Shown: one piece after another, positions 5,463 through 6,513 of the stretch
Position numbering within the stretch: the first letter of the stretch is position 1
How the letters are laid out: each line of letters opens with the position of its first letter
Assembly: GCA_910585135.1 (NCBI GenBank)
Contig: CAJUEB010000091.1
Location: 2,761 to 9,273 of the forward strand
Length of the DNA: 6,513 nt
Source of the DNA: an uncultured Eubacteriales bacterium
GTDB taxonomy: Bacteria; Bacillota; Clostridia; Peptostreptococcales; Anaerovoracaceae
Direction: 5' to 3'
Made by a program: the position numbers and the translations under genes
The notes under the pieces: generated by a model
Seen by the model: only the letters and a program-made list of their open reading frames with translations
What the model was told of the DNA's origin: nothing
Database searches by the model: none

Positions 5463-6513
5463 TTGCAGTACGGTATTTGCGACAGATCCGGCAACGCTGG
5501 AACCGTAACCTCCGTTTTCTACCAAAGAGACAAAGGCGTACGGATTTTCGGGATCATCGAGAAATCCGACAAACCAGGCATGTGGCTTTTTCCCGCCGCC
5601 GACTTCGGCTGTCCCGGATTTCGCACATATCGCAAGCCCTGGAAAAGAATCCGATCCGTAATGGTTTTTCACGTTATTGGCCATCATTTCCTTTAGGGAT
5701 TCCGCCGTAGCGGGTTTTAACATTCGTTTGGTCGAAAGCTTAAATTCCGTTGTAGACAGCTCAAGGAATTTTTTCTTTACGAAAGAGGACGGGTTGACGA
5801 TATAAGGCATGGCAGCGTCTCCGCCGTTAGCGATCGCACCCATGTATACCATCATAGAGCATGGATTTACGAGGTCTTTCCATTGTCCGATTCCCGTCCA
5901 GGCGAGGCTGACGCCGCTCGAAGGATAGTCAAACGTCCCTTTGGCGGTTTTAATCCCGTTGATATCGATCGATTCGGTAAGCCCTGCTTTGTTGATCTGT
6001 TCTTCCATAAGCCCAGGTCCCAGTTTTTCCGCGAGGCGTCCAAAATAACAGTTGCAGGAAACCTCCAAGGCTTTGGACAGATTTACCGTCCCGTGGGCGG
6101 ACAAATCTGTGACGTCGTCTCCATGTCCGTAGTCTACCTTTCCGGTACAATTAAATTCCCATGTATAAGCATCCGAAAGATTTTCGATGGCTGCGGCGGC
6201 AGTGATGAGCTTGAAGGTAGAGCCGGGGACGAAAGTAGAGGAAGTGAATCTGTTGATATATGCGCCTTCCGGTGGAGAGGAAGGTGGGCTTGCAGGATCA
6301 TAAGTAGGGGAACTGACCATACATATGATTTCTCCCGTCTCGTAATTGTAAACGCCTACTGTTCCGCTTCGTCCGGCAAGTGCATTATAGGCGGTCGCAC
6401 ATATGTTGGCGTCCAGCGTGAGCGTGAGTGATTCCCCAGCGTTGTTGAGGGTGTAAACGCCGTTGATCATATCATATCCGATGAGTTCATCGGTAAACGC
6501 ACGGTTTGCCCCT
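5445..6513 (-). CDS. Class B penicillin-binding protein, transpeptidase domain (PbpA/FtsI-like), 5' partial
   Basis: The last 355 residues are present; the frame is open to the right edge and begins there with GANRAFTDELIGYD, so the start and any membrane anchor are outside. The three active-site motifs of penicillin-binding transpeptidases are seen, numbered from the first visible residue. They are STFK at 98-101 (nucleophile Ser codon 6219-6221), SCN at 152-154 and KSGT at 298-301. The lead-in VPGSTFKLITAAAA and the earlier stretches LTLTLDANICATA and SSPTYDP are typical of class B enzymes, which cross-link peptidoglycan stem peptides outside the membrane together with a SEDS glycosyltransferase. 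The visible part most resembles PbpA-type proteins rather than septal FtsI, but without the N-terminal half this is a guess. All catalytic motifs are intact. It converges on the DUF3048 gene and ends in its own terminator. Confidence 0.93.
   Translation of the reverse strand, partial: GANRAFTDELIGYDMINGVYTLNNAGESLTLTLDANICATAYNALAGRSGTVGVYNYETGEIICMVSSPTYDPASPPSSPPEGAYINRFTSSTFVPGSTFKLITAAAAIENLSDAYTWEFNCTGKVDYGHGDDVTDLSAHGTVNLSKALEVSCNCYFGRLAEKLGPGLMEEQINKAGLTESIDINGIKTAKGTFDYPSSGVSLAWTGIGQWKDLVNPCSMMVYMGAIANGGDAAMPYIVNPSSFVKKKFLELSTTEFKLSTKRMLKPATAESLKEMMANNVKNHYGSDSFPGLAICAKSGTAEVGGGKKPHAWFVGFLDDPENPYAFVSLVENGGYGSSVAGSVANTVLQSIVSR

Noticed and set aside
5231..5494. 87-codon - strand frame running through the GC-rich block
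   Set aside because: It starts inside the penicillin-binding protein gene in another frame, crosses its terminator, is Arg/Pro-rich as expected from GC-rich non-coding DNA, and has no recognisable domain.
5883..6431. 182-codon open frame on the + strand
   Set aside because: It is antisense to the penicillin-binding protein, whose three active-site motifs are intact.

Overview
The window reads as a chromosomal segment of an anaerobic, monoderm Bacillota, most likely of class Clostridia. This rests on the flavodiiron protein with a short rubredoxin domain, the YibE/F protein, the DUF3048 protein and the stand-alone TSCPD protein. Strong AGGAGG ribosome sites and roughly balanced base composition agree with it. 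The genus cannot be named from the sequence alone. No mobile element, CRISPR array, rRNA or tRNA gene, phage gene or recognisable defence cassette is visible; this is mostly housekeeping DNA with dense, well-formed genes.

Layout, left to right. (1) 1-393 (+) is the 3' end of an FprA-type flavodiiron protein whose C-terminus carries a short-spaced rubredoxin-like domain. (2) 394-616 is a gap without a gene, holding one strong GNRA-loop hairpin. (3) 617-1795 (+) encodes a YibE/F family membrane protein. Three bases later, in the same frame, 1799-2629 (+) encodes endonuclease IV (nfo); the two look co-transcribed. (4) 2620-3792 (-) encodes a cation diffusion facilitator (CDF) whose end overlaps the end of nfo by 10 bp. 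Upstream of it, 22 bp away on the same strand, 3815-4075 (-) encodes an 86-residue four-cysteine TSCPD protein; together they form a two-gene operon. (5) 4144-5193 (+) is a divergent gene for a membrane-anchored DUF3048 (YerB-like) protein. The 68-bp divergent gap carries what look like two extended -10 promoters that overlap and point through each other. (6) 5194-5444 contains a terminator for the DUF3048 gene, a very GC-rich 90-bp block and, at its right edge, a terminator for the last gene. (7) 5445-6513 (-) is the C-terminal part of a class B penicillin-binding protein running off the right edge.

Functionally the window mixes O2/NO detoxification (flavodiiron protein), abasic-site and oxidative DNA repair (Nfo), probable metal export (a CDF with an Asn-Asp-Asp-Asp membrane site, which points to manganese) and cell-envelope work (class B PBP; DUF3048 of unknown function). 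The most interesting points are the overlapping divergent promoters, the CDF with a duplicated C-terminal domain whose second copy has lost most metal ligands, and the pairing of that CDF with a small four-cysteine protein of unknown function. I found nothing that clearly amounts to a new multi-gene system.
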